Below, one piece after another: positions 49,828-58,531 of a stretch of 64,000 nt of DNA; the stretch's first letter is position 1, and each line of letters opens with the position of its first letter. Location of the stretch: positions 310,001 through 374,000 of the forward strand of contig CAYOLV010000002.1 of assembly GCA_964404895.1 (NCBI GenBank), read 5' to 3'. The notes below the pieces were generated by a model, which saw only the letters and a list, made by a program, of their open reading frames with translations, ran no database searches and was not told where the DNA came from. Source of the stretch: JBGSUZ01 sp964404895. GTDB taxonomy: Bacteria > Bacillota > Clostridia > Peptostreptococcales > Acidaminobacteraceae. The translations under genes and the position numbers were made by a program.

Positions 49828-50879
49828 TACTCCACCTCTGCCTCTTTTAATTCTTGAATCCATTCTATCTGATAAGGTGTAATCTTAGGATCTCCCTCGA
49901 TTTTAACAATCTGGATTCCCGATGTTTCCAACCATTTTATATTGCTGCGTTTGTACCCCGAAATAAATGAAACGTGTTTGGGGTTAACTCGGACAATTTG
50001 CTTTTTGCCGATGAGTCCACTTGCCAAGTCACGTTCAATCATTCTTTTATATATTTCCGTTTCAACAAGAGATCTGAATGCATCATGATGAGGTCCTGCT
50101 AAAACACTGCCTTCTTCAGACAGTCCTTCGCTGGATTGAAGTCCCATGCGAATCACAGGTATACCCGCTTCCCTAAATGCCAAATAGGCGTCGGTTGCTT
50201 GGTCTACAGCCATTTCTAAATCAATAGGCTGATAATCCCCTGCCAAATAAAAAGTGGCAAGTTCCGTCTCTGATAAGACTAGCGTAGGGTAGATTCTCAC
50301 ACATGTGGGTTGATCTGCTATGGTTTGCTTGACAGTCTCCATCCATGACAACTTTGTATCTTTAGGCAGTCCAATCATGAGCTGAATCCCATAAGGCAGG
50401 TTTGCAGCTTGAAGTCTGGCAATTGTATGCTGTATACATTTTCTGTCGTGACCTCGCTTTACAGCAGAGAGCACTTCATCAGAATAAGATTGAACCCCAA
50501 TTTCCACTAGAGTTACCCCATACTTAAGCAACCTAATAATTACTTCATCGCCTAAATAATCTGGTCTGGTCGAAAGTCGAATCCCTTGAATACGTCCTAG
50601 ATCTTTGTATTCTTTGGCTATGGCTAAGTATTTTTCTTGAAGCTCAGAAGGTATTCCAGTGAAACTGCCGCCAAAAAAGCCTATTTCCACTCGGTCAAAC
50701 TGATCCGCACCCATTAACCATTCATCGATCAATGCCCTCACCTGTGCTTCTGACCAGTCAGGTTCTCTTTCTGTGCCGCTGATGGTTCGCTGATTACAAA
50801 AAGTACAAGAATGACCACAACCCAAATGTGGAATGAAGATGGGTATGGTCATTTGTTTAAAATCTTTTGAATTAGACAT
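49827..50879 (-). CDS. radical SAM protein of the Elp3-like class
   Basis: The 350-residue protein has the radical SAM cluster GCGHSCTFCNQRTISG (about residues 24-39, CxxxCxxC), the glycine strand EIGFFGGSFTGIP, RLSTRPDYL and VEIGVQSYSDEVL, which match the Elp3/YhcC radical SAM fold, but no acetyltransferase domain is present. The gene is conserved between rnc and smc in Clostridia. Its substrate is unknown. ATG 50879 overlaps the rnc stop by eight bases. Confidence 0.92.
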   Translation of the reverse strand: MSNSKDFKQMTIPIFIPHLGCGHSCTFCNQRTISGTEREPDWSEAQVRALIDEWLMGADQFDRVEIGFFGGSFTGIPSELQEKYLAIAKEYKDLGRIQGIRLSTRPDYLGDEVIIRLLKYGVTLVEIGVQSYSDEVLSAVKRGHDRKCIQHTIARLQAANLPYGIQLMIGLPKDTKLSWMETVKQTIADQPTCVRIYPTLVLSETELATFYLAGDYQPIDLEMAVDQATDAYLAFREAGIPVIRMGLQSSEGLSEEGSVLAGPHHDAFRSLVETEIYKRMIERDLASGLIGKKQIVRVNPKHVSFISGYKRSNIKWLETSGIQIVKIEGDPKITPYQIEWIQELKEAEVE

Positions 50880-51597
50880 TGGCATTTTTTTTATCATTAT
50901 TTCTTTCATTGCTTTCCAACTTTTCAATGGCCATTTTTGCGGCTTCCTGCTCAGCTTCTTTTTTGCTTCTGCCCTTGCCATACCCTATGACAATGTCATT
51001 GAGTTTTACTTGGGTATAGAAGAGTTTACAGTGATCTGGACCTTCTTCTCCAATAATTTCATACTTGATTTTATTGTCTTTTCGAATTTGTACAATTTCT
51101 TGCAAATGAGTCTTATAGTCAAGGAATACTTTCCCGTTGATGGCATTATTAATAAAATCTTTCATAAAAGTCATGATAAAGGGCCCTGCACTTTCAGTAC
51201 CCCCATCCAAGTATATTGCTGCAATAAGGGCTTCGAAAGCATCTGCTAAAATAGAAGTTCTTTTTCGGCCGCCAGTCATTTCTTCGCCCTTGCCAAAGAA
51301 CATGTATTCACCAAGATCAATACGTCTTGAACATTCCCCTAAAGTAGACTCACAAACGATTTTCGAACGAATTTTAGTCAGTTCGCCTTCTGGTAAATTG
51401 GTGTGATTTTTAAATAAATAATCACTGATGACAATACTCAGTACTGCATCGCCTAAAAATTCCAGTCTTTCATTGTTGTGCACTACATTTTCCTTACGTT
51501 CGTTTGAAAAGGAACTATGTGTAAGCGCTTCTTTGAGTAGCGCAGGATTCTTAAAACTGTAGTTAATATTTTTCTCAAAGTTTTTGATGGATTCCAA
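50872..51597 (-). CDS. rnc: ribonuclease III
   Basis: The 241-residue protein has the RNase III signature NERLEFLGDAVLSIVISDYL (residues 42-61), ADAFEALIAAIYLDGG and a C-terminal double-stranded RNA binding domain (YKTHLQEIVQIRKDN, GKGRSKKEAEQEAAKMAIEK). It processes rRNA and structured RNAs. The start is TTG behind AGGAGGTCGACTAT. It begins the rnc-radical SAM-smc-ftsY-ylxM-ffh row after the fab operon terminator. Confidence 0.98.
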   Translation of the reverse strand: MESIKNFEKNINYSFKNPALLKEALTHSSFSNERKENVVHNNERLEFLGDAVLSIVISDYLFKNHTNLPEGELTKIRSKIVCESTLGECSRRIDLGEYMFFGKGEEMTGGRKRTSILADAFEALIAAIYLDGGTESAGPFIMTFMKDFINNAINGKVFLDYKTHLQEIVQIRKDNKIKYEIIGEEGPDHCKLFYTQVKLNDIVIGYGKGRSKKEAEQEAAKMAIEKLESNERNNDKKNANV

Positions 51598-51736
51598 AAT
51601 AGTCGACCTCCTAGTAACAAGACTAAGAAAGGCTTTATAAATACATCAAATTTCTAATATATTTAGAAAACCCTTCACCCAAACATTTTATCTTTTTTTT
51701 GTCAACAATACAAGAGGATTGCATATATGCAAATAC

Positions 51737-51779
51737 AAAAGGTATGTGACAGCCTCTATTGAAAGCTATCACATACCTT
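51737..51779 (-). terminator. terminator of the fab operon
   Basis: AGGTATGTGATAGC and GGCTGTCACATACCT pair over about 14 positions with ten bases between, followed by TTTTGTATTTG on the minus strand, about 50 bases after fabF. Between it and rnc no other gene is seen. Confidence 0.8.
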
Positions 51780-51831
51780 TAATTTTTCAATGTGTCTAAA
51801 ATTTTTTCGTTCTCAGACAAATTATTCTTAA

Positions 51832-53070
51832 CTATTTATATTTTGCTAGAACCAAAGTCGCGTTATGTCCACCAAATCCTAATGAATTAGATAATGCATA
51901 ATCGATATTGGCTTCAACACCTTTGTTTGGCAAATAGTTTAAATCCAGTTCAGGATCTAAATTTTGAATACTCATTGTGCCGTGAACATATCCTTGGTGT
52001 AGTGCTAAGAGACATGCAATAGCTTCAACAGCACCGGATGCGCCAAGCAGGTGACCTGTCATTGACTTAGTCGAAGAAATCATTAAATCTTTAGCATGAT
52101 CGCCGAAGACAGATTTAATCGCCATAGTCTCAAACTTATCGTTGTAAGATGTTGACGTGCCATGTGCATTGACATAACCAATGGCTTTAGCATCAATACC
52201 AGCTTCACGAATAGCCATTTTCATAGATCTTGCCGCGCCTTCTCCATCTGGAGCTGGGCTTGTGATGTGATAAGCATCCGCAGTAGATCCAAAACCAGCG
52301 ACTTCTCCATAAATCGTTGCACCTCTTTCAAGGGCATGGTCAAGAGATTCAAGAATCAATACCCCTGCACCTTCTCCCATTACAAAGCCATCTCTGTCTT
52401 TGTCAAAAGGACGGGATGCAGTCTTTGGATCATCGTTTCTTGTACTCATGGCTTTCATGCTACAGAAACCTGCAACACCTAGAGGTGTAATTGAAGCCTC
52501 TGTACCGCCCGCCATCATGAGGTCAGCGTCACCTCTTTGAATGAGTTTAAAAGCTTCGCCAATTGCATTTGTACCCGTCGCACAAGCAGTCACAACGGAG
52601 TAGTTAGGACCTTTAGCATTAAATGTCATTGACACCACACCAGTTGCCATGTTTGAAATCATCATCGGAATCATGAAAGGACTTACTCTTCCAGGACCTT
52701 TTTCAAGAAGCTTTTTATGCTCCTCTTCTAATGTGAGAAGTCCGCCAATCCCTGAACCGATAACAACACCGAAGCGGTCTGCATCAATTTTATCAAGATC
52801 TAATTTAGAATCATCAATGGCCAATTTTGAGGCCGCTACCGCAAATTGAGTGTATCGATCCATACGCTTCGCTTCTTTTTTGGCCATAAACTGGTCAGGT
52901 TCAAAATCTTTCACTTCTGCTGCGATTTTCGTCACATATTCTGTCGTATCAAAGCTCGTGATTAAATCCACACCTACTACGCCTGATTTTAAAGCGTTCC
53001 AGTATGCTTCTTTGCCAATCCCAATAGGCGTTACAGCGCCAATTCCCGTAATTACTACTCTCTTTTTCAC
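51832..53070 (-). CDS. fabF: beta-ketoacyl-ACP synthase II
   Basis: The 412-residue protein is FabF: RVVITGIGAVTPIGIGKEAY start, active-site cysteine in VVTACATGTNAIGEAFKLIQ (near residue 165), histidines in NAHGTSTSYND and SMTGHLLGASGAVEAI, and the C-terminal NSLGFGGHNATLVLAKY. It condenses malonyl-ACP with acyl-ACP in chain elongation. The start is GTG behind GGAGGTAGTGAC. It is the last gene of the fabH-fabD-fabG-acpP-fabF operon. Confidence 0.98.
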   Translation of the reverse strand: MKKRVVITGIGAVTPIGIGKEAYWNALKSGVVGVDLITSFDTTEYVTKIAAEVKDFEPDQFMAKKEAKRMDRYTQFAVAASKLAIDDSKLDLDKIDADRFGVVIGSGIGGLLTLEEEHKKLLEKGPGRVSPFMIPMMISNMATGVVSMTFNAKGPNYSVVTACATGTNAIGEAFKLIQRGDADLMMAGGTEASITPLGVAGFCSMKAMSTRNDDPKTASRPFDKDRDGFVMGEGAGVLILESLDHALERGATIYGEVAGFGSTADAYHITSPAPDGEGAARSMKMAIREAGIDAKAIGYVNAHGTSTSYNDKFETMAIKSVFGDHAKDLMISSTKSMTGHLLGASGAVEAIACLLALHQGYVHGTMSIQNLDPELDLNYLPNKGVEANIDYALSNSLGFGGHNATLVLAKYK

Positions 53071-53102
53071 GTCACTACCTCCAAATCAATATCTAGACCG
53101 AA

Positions 53103-53339
53103 CTAGTTATTTTCTACTTTGCTTTTGATGTAGTTATGAATGTCTCCGATATTTTTGAAGTGCTCTGCGTCTTCATCTGGAATTTCAATTTTGAACTCGT
53201 CTTCGAATGCCATGATAATTTCAACAGCGTCTAATGAATCTGCTTCTAAATCGCCCATTAATGAAGTTTGCTCCGTAATTACAACATCTGCTTCCAAACC
53301 TAATTGATCAATAATAATTTCTTTCACTTTATCAAACAT
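53103..53339 (-). CDS. acpP: acyl carrier protein
   Basis: The 78-residue protein is ACP: MFDKVKEIIIDQLGLEADVV, with the phosphopantetheine serine in GDLEADSLDAVEIIMAFE (S39 region) and the usual acidic helices. ATG 53339 follows GGAATGGTGACGAAG. It lies between fabG and fabF and serves all enzymes of this operon as well as PlsX. Confidence 0.98.
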   Translation of the reverse strand: MFDKVKEIIIDQLGLEADVVITEQTSLMGDLEADSLDAVEIIMAFEDEFKIEIPDEDAEHFKNIGDIHNYIKSKVENN

Positions 53340-53424
53340 CTTCGTCACCATTCCTTTTATAATTTTAGTGTTTTTATAGGCTGCCGTCTTTGGGGGATCG
53401 TCAGCGTGTTAAGGGTCATTTCGC

Positions 53425-54168
53425 TTAGAGCGTCATGCCGCCGTCAACCGTAATAATTTGACCTGTCATATAACTTGACTGGTCTGAACTTAAGAAAAGC
53501 ACTGCCTTTGCAACATCTTCTGGGTCACCCATTCTGCCAAGGGGGATAGCATTTTTATAAGTCTCTATCACCTCTTGAGAAAGCTTTTCAGTCATATCTG
53601 TTGCAATAAAACCTGGGGCTACCGCATTGACTCTAATTTGTCTAACCGCAAATTCCTTTGCAATAGACTTTGTAAAACCAATGACGCCTGCCTTTGATGC
53701 ACTGTAATTAGACTGTCCAGCGTTACCTGTAAGCCCTACCACCGAGGTGATATTTACAATGTTTCCAGCTTTTCTTTTTAACATGCGCTTGCCAACATGC
53801 TTGGTGCAAAGATAAGTCCCTTTTAAGTTGATGTCCATGACTTGATCCCAGTCGCTGTCCTTCATACGAATTAAGAGCCCATCCCGTGTTACCCCTGCGT
53901 TGTTGACTAATATATCAATGGTATGAAACTCTTTTTCAATGGTATCTACCATCAATTCCACTGCGCTGTCGTCTGAAACATCACAGGCAATTGCCATAGC
54001 TTCGACCCCTAAGGCCTTAATCTCAGCAACCACTACTTCTGCTTTTTGCGGGTTTGAGTTGAAATTCACAACGACATTTGCGCCTTTGGCTGCGTAAGCC
54101 AATGCCACTGATTTGCCAATCCCTCTGCTTCCCCCTGTGACGAGTACTGTTTTTCCTGAAAATATCAT
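53425..54168 (-). CDS. fabG: 3-oxoacyl-ACP reductase
   Basis: The 247-residue SDR protein has TGGSRGIGKSVALAYAAKGA for cofactor binding, NNAGVTRDGLLIRM, catalytic serine in ITSVVGLTGNAGQSNYSASK with Y and K in YSASK (about residues 151-155) and VNAVAPGFIATDM. It reduces 3-oxoacyl-ACP with NADPH. The ATG overlaps the fabD stop (ATGA), indicating coupling. Confidence 0.98.
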   Translation of the reverse strand: MIFSGKTVLVTGGSRGIGKSVALAYAAKGANVVVNFNSNPQKAEVVVAEIKALGVEAMAIACDVSDDSAVELMVDTIEKEFHTIDILVNNAGVTRDGLLIRMKDSDWDQVMDINLKGTYLCTKHVGKRMLKRKAGNIVNITSVVGLTGNAGQSNYSASKAGVIGFTKSIAKEFAVRQIRVNAVAPGFIATDMTEKLSQEVIETYKNAIPLGRMGDPEDVAKAVLFLSSDQSSYMTGQIITVDGGMTL

Positions 54169-55115
54169 GCGGTCTTTTCCTCCTCACCTATTAGAGCAGC
54201 TAAGGATTCCATATCCTCTACGGTCTCAATGCTGTATAGTTTTACGTCTTTAGAGATCTTCTTTATGAATTTTGTAAGCGTACTGCCAGGACCAACTTCT
54301 ATGAAGGTATCAAAACCATCTTGAATCATTTCTCGGATTTGATCTTCGAATCTCACCGACTCACTGACTTGTTTTACTAGCATTTCTGCAATATTGTCTT
54401 CTACCTGATAGGCCTTTGCCGTCACATTGGTATAAACCCTTTTTTCTAAAGGTTTAACCGTGTAATTCGCCATGACTTCTCTCAGCTTTTCACCTGCACC
54501 AGTGAGCATTTTTGTATGGAAGGGTGCTGAAACTGGCAGTTGAACTGCTTTTTTAGCACCAATAGCTTTTAATCTTTCAATAGCCTTTTCAACCAAAGGC
54601 GCTTCCCCTGCGATGACAATCTGTTGAGGACAATTGTAATTGGCTACGGACACAATCCCTTCCGTGGACAACTCTTTGCAAAGGGCTTCAATCGGCTCTC
54701 GATCCATTCCCAGAATAGCCGCCATAGCACCTTTTCCAGCAGGAACCTCTTCTTGCATAAATCTGCCACGGGCTCTGACGATTTGTACTGCATCTTCAAA
54801 ATCAAGTGCGCCACCAGCTACTAAGGCTGTAAACTCACCTAATGAAAGACCTGAGAAACCATCTGCTTTTAGCCCTGCTTCTACAAGGGACTGATAAATC
54901 ATATAGCTGACTGTTAAAATACTCGGTTGAGTGTTTTCAGTCATTCTAAGAGTGTCCTCATCGCTGAAGAAACAAAGGTCTGCCATATCTTTGTCCAGTG
55001 CTTTACTTGCGCTATCAAAGATTTCTTTACCTGCCTGACTAAAGTCGTAAAAAGTTCTTCCCATGCCCACGTGTTGTGCGCCTTGTCCGGGGAACACTAC
55101 TGCGATTTTGCCCAT
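54165..55115 (-). CDS. fabD: malonyl-CoA:ACP transacylase
   Basis: The 316-residue protein is FabD: IAVVFPGQGAQHVGMGRTFY, the nucleophile in FSGLSLGEFTALVAGGALDF (GLSLG, near S89), GAMAAILGMD, and histidine in LPVSAPFHTKMLTGAGEKL. It loads malonyl groups on ACP. ATG 55115 follows AGGGGTGAAGAGT, 11 bases after the fabH stop. Confidence 0.98.
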   Translation of the reverse strand: MGKIAVVFPGQGAQHVGMGRTFYDFSQAGKEIFDSASKALDKDMADLCFFSDEDTLRMTENTQPSILTVSYMIYQSLVEAGLKADGFSGLSLGEFTALVAGGALDFEDAVQIVRARGRFMQEEVPAGKGAMAAILGMDREPIEALCKELSTEGIVSVANYNCPQQIVIAGEAPLVEKAIERLKAIGAKKAVQLPVSAPFHTKMLTGAGEKLREVMANYTVKPLEKRVYTNVTAKAYQVEDNIAEMLVKQVSESVRFEDQIREMIQDGFDTFIEVGPGSTLTKFIKKISKDVKLYSIETVEDMESLAALIGEEEKTA

Positions 55116-55126
55116 ACTCTTCACCC

Positions 55127-56107
55127 CTACCATTTCATGACGCAAGACGCCCATGTAAGACCTCCGCCGAAGCCTACCATGACCACGTTGTCGCCTGTTT
55201 TGATATTATTTTCACGTACAGCTTCGTCTAGAGCTACCGGTATAGAAGCCGCCGACATGTTGCCGTACTGATTTAGATTTACTTTAACTTGATCCATTGG
55301 TAAATTTAATTTTTTCGCCGCCGATTGAATAATTCGGATATTGGCTTGGTGGGGAACCATATAGTCTACTTCACTAATTTCAAGTCCCGCTTTACGAATA
55401 GCCGCAATGGATGAACTTTCCATGGCTCTTACAGCAAATTTGAAAACGTCCGAACCTTCCATCTTTACATAGTGCAGTCTGTTTTCTACACTTTCCTTAG
55501 AAGCTGGTATCTTAGAACCCCCCGCTGGCATGTGAAGGAATTTTCCGCCTGATCCATCTGCGCCCAGTTCAAAGGAAAGCATGCCTTTGTCATCCGATGA
55601 AGGTCCCATAACTACTGCTCCTGCGCCGTCTCCAAAGAGAACACAGGTATTTCTATCTTCCATATCTAAAATTCTGCTCAAAGTTTCTGCGCCAATGACT
55701 AAAACGTGATTGTAAAACCCTGTAGCAATGAACTGATCTGCAACTGCCATGCCATATAAAAACCCTGAACATGCCGCTTCTAAATCAAAGGCTGAAGCTT
55801 TCACTGCCCCAATCTGTTCTTGAACCATACAGGCTGTTGAGGGAAATCCCATATCAGGTGTAATAGTCGCCACAATAATCATGTCAATGTCTTCTGCTTT
55901 TAACCCCGCCGCTTCCAGCGCCTTTACTGAAGCTCGAGAGGCCAGATGGGATGTACAAGTGTTTTCATCTGCAAAATATCTATTTTCGATCCCTGTTCGG
56001 GTTCTGATCCACTCGTCATTGGTATCTACCAGACGTTCCAGGTCATGATTGGTTATTAGCTTTTCAGCTACCGCACTACCCGTTCCTATGATTTTGCTTT
56101 TTCGCAT
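55127..56107 (-). CDS. fabH: beta-ketoacyl-ACP synthase III
   Basis: The 326-residue protein is FabH: SKIIGTGSAVAEKLITNHDL, the cysteine in AFDLEAACSGFLYGMAVAD (near residue 112), histidine in MVPHQANIRIIQSAAKKLNL and asparagine in NQYGNMSAASIPVALDEAV. It starts fatty acid synthesis from acetyl-CoA or branched primers. First gene of the fab operon; the promoter and a FapR operator lie 80-110 bases upstream. Confidence 0.98.
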   Translation of the reverse strand: MRKSKIIGTGSAVAEKLITNHDLERLVDTNDEWIRTRTGIENRYFADENTCTSHLASRASVKALEAAGLKAEDIDMIIVATITPDMGFPSTACMVQEQIGAVKASAFDLEAACSGFLYGMAVADQFIATGFYNHVLVIGAETLSRILDMEDRNTCVLFGDGAGAVVMGPSSDDKGMLSFELGADGSGGKFLHMPAGGSKIPASKESVENRLHYVKMEGSDVFKFAVRAMESSSIAAIRKAGLEISEVDYMVPHQANIRIIQSAAKKLNLPMDQVKVNLNQYGNMSAASIPVALDEAVRENNIKTGDNVVMVGFGGGLTWASCVMKW

Positions 56108-56173
56108 GAAACTTATTCACCTCATTTAGAATGTTTTATATCTAGTGTTAATTGCTGTTATTAGTATTTGTTT

Positions 56174-56218
56174 TTATTACCTGATACTAATAATAAAGCA
56201 TAAACGAATTGTTATCAA
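56174..56218 (-). promoter_or_regulatory. fab operon promoter with FapR operator
   Basis: On the minus strand TTGATA (56218-56213), a 17-base spacer and TATTAT (56195-56190) precede fabH. The plus-strand 17-mer TTATTACCTGATACTAA (56174-56190) closely matches the FapR consensus TTAGTACCTGATACTAA as I recall it, and overlaps the -10 box and start point, so bound FapR would block transcription until malonyl-CoA releases it. Confidence 0.8.
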
Positions 56219-56250
56219 GTCCTAATTTTAAAAAGTTTCATTTTCATCAT

Positions 56251-56308
56251 CAAAAAATAAAAAACCAGACACAGAATAGGCTAATTAGCTTTATTCAATA
56301 TCTGGTTC
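56251..56308 (-). terminator. terminator after plsX
   Basis: AACCAGA and TCTGGTT arms enclose about 31 bases that hold a further GCTAATTAGC palindrome; TTTTTTATTTTTTG follows on the minus strand. It separates fapR-plsX from the fab operon. Confidence 0.7.
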
Positions 56309-56378
56309 ATCTTATAAAATGATTGGTAATCTTCTTTAATTAAATGAGTGATTTATAGTTTCGAATAGTGAAAACACA

Positions 56379-57428
56379 CTAAGATTCTATCTCTACCGAT
56401 GTATTACTCTCATCCACAGCAGTTTCATCTTCAGCCACAACCGTTCTGCCCAGTTCAGCTTTGATGATATTGACAATGTCTTCATCTATACATTTTTGAG
56501 CGTATTTAATGCCGTTCATAAAAGCTTTGGCATTAGAGCTACCGTGAGCTTTGACCAATATGCCGTCTACCCCAAGGAAAGGTGCGCCGCCGTATTCATC
56601 GGAATCCATTTTCTTTTTCAAACCTTTGAAAGCTGGTTTGAGCAGTAATGCCGCTACAGACATGACTTTGCTGGACATGATTTGTTCTTTCAACATACTT
56701 GTGAAGCTTTTTGCAACGCCTTCTGAGACTTTCAAAATGACATTACCTGTAAAGCCGTCACAGACAATAACGTCGCAAACCCCTGCAGGAACGTCTCTCA
56801 CTTCTGCATTTCCAATAAAATTAAGTTCAGATTCCTTTAAAACCCCATAGGTTTCGATGACAAGGCTGTTCCCCTTGCCCTCTTCTACCCCAATATTGGC
56901 AAGACCCACTCTTGGGTTTTCAATTCCTAATACCCGATTGGCATAAATACTGCCCATTACAGCAAATTCGTATAGATTTCTAGGCTTACAATCCGCATTT
57001 GCACCTGCATCTGTTAAGACTGCAATCCCTTTGGTGGTAGGGTATACGCTGCAAAGGGCTGGTCTGTCGATCCCTTTAATTCTACCTACTTTTAATAAGC
57101 CCCCCGCAAGGAGTGCCCCCGTATTGCCTGCAGATAGGAAAGCATCGATTTCTTTTTCCTTAAGCATTTTAAAGCCGACTACCATTGAAGAATCTTTTTT
57201 TGCCTTAATCGCTTTCACAGGCTTGTCTTCATTTTCGATGATTTCTGTAGTATGTACTATAGAAACCCTTGAAGTGTCATAGGTTTCAGTGCTTAAAATT
57301 TCTTTAATTTTAACTTCGTCCCCGATGAGGACTATGTCAGCTTGGATACTTTTAAGGGCAGCCAAAGCGCCCAGAATAGGTTCTTTAGGGGCATGATCCC
57401 CGCCCATTGCATCTATTGCAATTTTCAT
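56379..57428 (-). CDS. plsX: phosphate acyltransferase PlsX
   Basis: The 349-residue protein is PlsX: MKIAIDAMGGDHAPKEPILG start, AFLSAGNTGALLAGGLLKVG, LTDAGANADCKPRNLYEFAV (about residues 137-156), CDGFTGNVILKVSEGVAKS and GAPFLGVDGILVKAHGSSNA. It makes acyl-phosphate from acyl-ACP for phospholipid synthesis. The C-terminal 25 residues are an acidic extension. It lies 11 bases after fapR. Confidence 0.98.
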   Translation of the reverse strand: MKIAIDAMGGDHAPKEPILGALAALKSIQADIVLIGDEVKIKEILSTETYDTSRVSIVHTTEIIENEDKPVKAIKAKKDSSMVVGFKMLKEKEIDAFLSAGNTGALLAGGLLKVGRIKGIDRPALCSVYPTTKGIAVLTDAGANADCKPRNLYEFAVMGSIYANRVLGIENPRVGLANIGVEEGKGNSLVIETYGVLKESELNFIGNAEVRDVPAGVCDVIVCDGFTGNVILKVSEGVAKSFTSMLKEQIMSSKVMSVAALLLKPAFKGLKKKMDSDEYGGAPFLGVDGILVKAHGSSNAKAFMNGIKYAQKCIDEDIVNIIKAELGRTVVAEDETAVDESNTSVEIES

Positions 57429-57439
57429 TTGTTTGCCTC

Positions 57440-58003
57440 CTACTTACCCGTTGCCATGGCTACGAGTATGAATTTACCTCTAAAAACTTGGTCGTTGTTG
57501 GCATTGATCATGACATGGATAAAGTACTCACTGCCTCTAATTCTGGTGACTTGAGCCTTTGCCACCAATTTTTGACCTGCAATGACGGGCACTCTGTATT
57601 TGATGTTGGCAACCCCTGTCAACGCTACATTGGCATCAATAACTGCCATCGCTAAGGTTTCCGCCATGGCAAAAATATAATGACCTTTTACGATTTTTGT
57701 CTTTTCAAAAACCATGTTGTCTTCTGTTTCCAATATAGATATAGCTCTATTGTTGAGTTCTAAATCTAATAATTCCCCAACAATCTCGCTCTGTCCAATG
57801 GTTCTAACTTTTTCATAATTTTCAGTGGCAACGTGTTTCATACGCTCCCTGAGTTCTGGAATATTCAAGGTCAAACGATCCAAACGAATGGTTTGAATAC
57901 TGACACCTAGGGAATCGCTTAGTTCTTCATCGGTCAAAAATGGATCTTCTTCTATGATTTTAGACAGCTGTTCCAGTCTTTCCTGCTTTTTTAACTTCGG
58001 CAC
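57440..58003 (-). CDS. fapR: fatty acid biosynthesis repressor FapR
   Basis: The 187-residue protein is FapR: an N-terminal DeoR-type helix-turn-helix (KKQERLEQLSKIIEEDPFLT, LSDSLGVSIQTIRLDRLTLN) and a C-terminal hot-dog effector domain (GHYIFAMAETLAMAVIDANV, ANIKYRVPVIAGQKLVAKAQ) that senses malonyl-CoA. The start is GTG behind ATAGGAGTGATTCC. It is the first gene of fapR-plsX and should act on the operator upstream of fabH. Confidence 0.96.
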   Translation of the reverse strand: MPKLKKQERLEQLSKIIEEDPFLTDEELSDSLGVSIQTIRLDRLTLNIPELRERMKHVATENYEKVRTIGQSEIVGELLDLELNNRAISILETEDNMVFEKTKIVKGHYIFAMAETLAMAVIDANVALTGVANIKYRVPVIAGQKLVAKAQVTRIRGSEYFIHVMINANNDQVFRGKFILVAMATGK

Positions 58004-58143
58004 GGAATCACTCCTATCTTATATTTTAGGACTACGTCCTATTATATCATATAAAAATGATTTATTCATTAATGACTTATAGTCATTTAAAGGTGAATCC
58101 TGAAACTGATATTTGAGCAGGCATATTGTAAATTGAATGACAA

Positions 58144-58267
58144 AACAAAACTCGGTTGACCTGCGGTCCACCTTGTCGCTGACGCGACATTGCAAGATTA
58201 GGATAATGTGCTGTGCAGGTCGATAAATCGCCCTTCCCAACCCACTATCCTAATCTTGAGTTTTGTT
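58144..58267. ncRNA. pseudoknot-capable structured element between rpmF and fapR
   Basis: Three perfect pairings nest and interleave: AACAAAACTC (58144-58153) with 58258-58267; AAGATTAGGATA (58194-58205) with 58246-58257; GACCTGC (58158-58164) with GCAGGTC (58215-58221). The first two right arms are adjacent, so they make one helix with a 40-base bulge that includes the hairpin TGTCGC-TGAC-GCGACA. The third pairing links this bulge to the apical loop, a pseudoknot. It may be a regulatory RNA or a mobile palindromic element. Confidence 0.6.
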
Positions 58268-58281
58268 AATTCCGCATAACG

Positions 58282-58314
58282 AGAAAAAGGCGAGTGAATA
58301 ATCACTCGCCTTTA
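58282..58314 (-). terminator. terminator after rpmF
   Basis: AAAGGCGAGTGA and TCACTCGCCTTT form a perfect 12-base stem around TTAT, followed by TTCTCG on the minus strand, 24 bases after the rpmF stop. Confidence 0.85.
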
Positions 58315-58337
58315 CCGGCTTGTTAAAAACTGCAATA

Positions 58338-58517
58338 CTAGTTTACAGAGATAACTTCCTTGCCTTTGTAGAAACCACAGTTACCGCAAACTCTATGCGA
58401 TACATTTGGCTCATGGCATTGCGGACACTCAATGATATTTGGTGCTGTCATTTTGATGTTCGCAGATCTTCTTTTATCTCTTCTAGCTTTAGATGATCTT
58501 CTCTTAGGTACTGCCAT
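58338..58517 (-). CDS. rpmF: 50S ribosomal protein L32
   Basis: The 59-residue protein MAVPKRRSSKARRDKRRSAN then IKMTAPNIIECPQCHEPNVS, followed by CGNCG, is L32 with four zinc cysteines. AAGGAGGTGTGTACGG precedes the ATG. It is coupled to yceD with 14 bases between, the standard pair in bacteria, and ends at a strong terminator. Confidence 0.97.
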   Translation of the reverse strand: MAVPKRRSSKARRDKRRSANIKMTAPNIIECPQCHEPNVSHRVCGNCGFYKGKEVISVN

Positions 58518-58531
58518 CCGTACACACCTCC

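Larger units (their letters stand above)
58004..58337. other. 334-base spacer between rpmF and fapR
   Basis: No gene is supported here. It holds, from left to right, a fapR-proximal AGGAC-GTC repeat with a TATAAT box on the minus strand (58034-58053), a run of short repeats, the pseudoknot-capable element at 58144-58267 and the rpmF terminator. Confidence 0.6.

Noticed and set aside
58019..58240. 73-residue frame between fapR and rpmF
   Set aside because: No ribosome site and no family; it is a by-product of the structured element.
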